Shown one piece after another: positions 5,245 to 5,573 of a DNA stretch of 5,573 nt. The notes under the pieces were generated by a model, which worked only from the letters and a program-made list of their open reading frames with translations, was not told the DNA's origin and searched no databases. Source of the DNA: an uncultured Actinomycetes bacterium (lineage in GTDB: Bacteria; Actinomycetota; Actinomycetes; Nanopelagicales; Nanopelagicaceae). Every line of letters starts with the position of its first letter. The stretch's first letter is position 1. The position numbers and the translations under genes are program-made. The stretch lies in the NCBI GenBank assembly GCA_903891755.1, contig CAITFY010000168.1, positions 1 to 5,573 of the forward strand, written 5' to 3'.

Positions 5245-5573
5245 ATGGGTAAAACACTTTCATTCGACGAGAACGCTCGTCGTGCGATGGAACGCGGCGT
5301 TAATATTCTCGCCGATACCGTCAAAGTAACACTCGGACCTCGCGGTCGTAACGTCGTACTCGCTAAGGGTTATGGCGCACCGCTCATCACTAATGATGGC
5401 GTAACAATTGCTAAAGAGATTGAACTTGAAGATCCAGCCGAGAACATGGGCGCACAGCTTGTTAAGCAAGTTGCTGAGAAGACCAATGATGTAGCCGGTG
5501 ATGGAACAACCACCGCTACCGTTCTCGCACAAGCAATGGTGAAGGAAGGTCTTCGTAACCTTGCCGCCGGCGC
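5245..5573 (+). CDS. groEL: chaperonin GroEL (Hsp60), 3'-truncated
   Basis: The first 109 codons of GroEL, open to the end of the window; a full protein would be about 540 residues. This part covers the start of the equatorial ATPase domain. TLGPRGRNVVL (29-39), NDGVTIAKEIELEDP (50-64) and the nucleotide loop AGDGTTTATVLAQA (84-97) are all intact, with Asp51 and Asp86 matching the E. coli ATPase aspartates 52 and 87. The ATG is 5 bases after the groES stop. GAGAAG (5231-5236) in the end of groES is a weak ribosome-binding site, so translational coupling is likely. Many actinobacteria carry a second groEL elsewhere; this is the groES-linked copy. From this fragment, residues typical of both mycobacterial paralogues are mixed. 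Confidence 0.98.
   Translation, partial: MGKTLSFDENARRAMERGVNILADTVKVTLGPRGRNVVLAKGYGAPLITNDGVTIAKEIELEDPAENMGAQLVKQVAEKTNDVAGDGTTTATVLAQAMVKEGLRNLAAG

Noticed and set aside
5260..5532. 90-residue minus-strand open frame inside groEL
   Set aside because: It is fully antisense to conserved groEL codons. The encoded residues form no known domain.

Overview
The window looks like chromosomal housekeeping DNA from an actinobacterium. The evidence is a DUF3263 protein (a family essentially confined to Actinobacteria), a GroES almost identical in pattern to the mycobacterial consensus, an SDR-DUF2867 protein of the actinobacterial type, and candidate leaderless promoters, which are common in this phylum. 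By eye the base composition is near 50% GC, low for the phylum. That would fit a streamlined planktonic lineage such as the freshwater acI/Nanopelagicales group, but the placement is inference.

Layout. Bases 1-870 (+) hold the 3' part of nuoN, the proton-channel subunit that usually ends the complex I operon. Converging on it is a minus-strand pair: ndh (type II NADH dehydrogenase, 2861-1638) followed after 3 bases by an alpha/beta hydrolase (1634-867). The stop codons of nuoN and the hydrolase share the palindrome TTAA. A 70-base divergent spacer separates ndh from a plus-strand gene for a 505-residue NAD(P)-binding SDR-like protein with a C-terminal DUF2867 domain (2932-4449). After 52 bases comes a 95-residue DUF3263 protein (4502-4789). 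A 156-base regulatory region then carries a sigma70-type promoter candidate and a CIRCE-like operator. It precedes groES (4946-5239) and the start of groEL (from 5245, running off the window).

How the parts relate. nuoN and ndh encode parts of two alternative NADH:quinone oxidoreductases, one proton-pumping and one not, arranged tail to tail. groES-groEL is the standard chaperonin operon, probably under HrcA control. The SDR-DUF2867 and DUF3263 genes each seem to have their own promoter in which the -10 box lies 6-7 bases before the start codon, so their mRNAs may be leaderless.

No mobile element, CRISPR array, tRNA, rRNA or obvious novel multi-gene system is visible. The most interesting signals are small: an asymmetric CIRCE, overlapping divergent -10 boxes, and a cluster of CAGAGCA repeats across the DUF3263 start.
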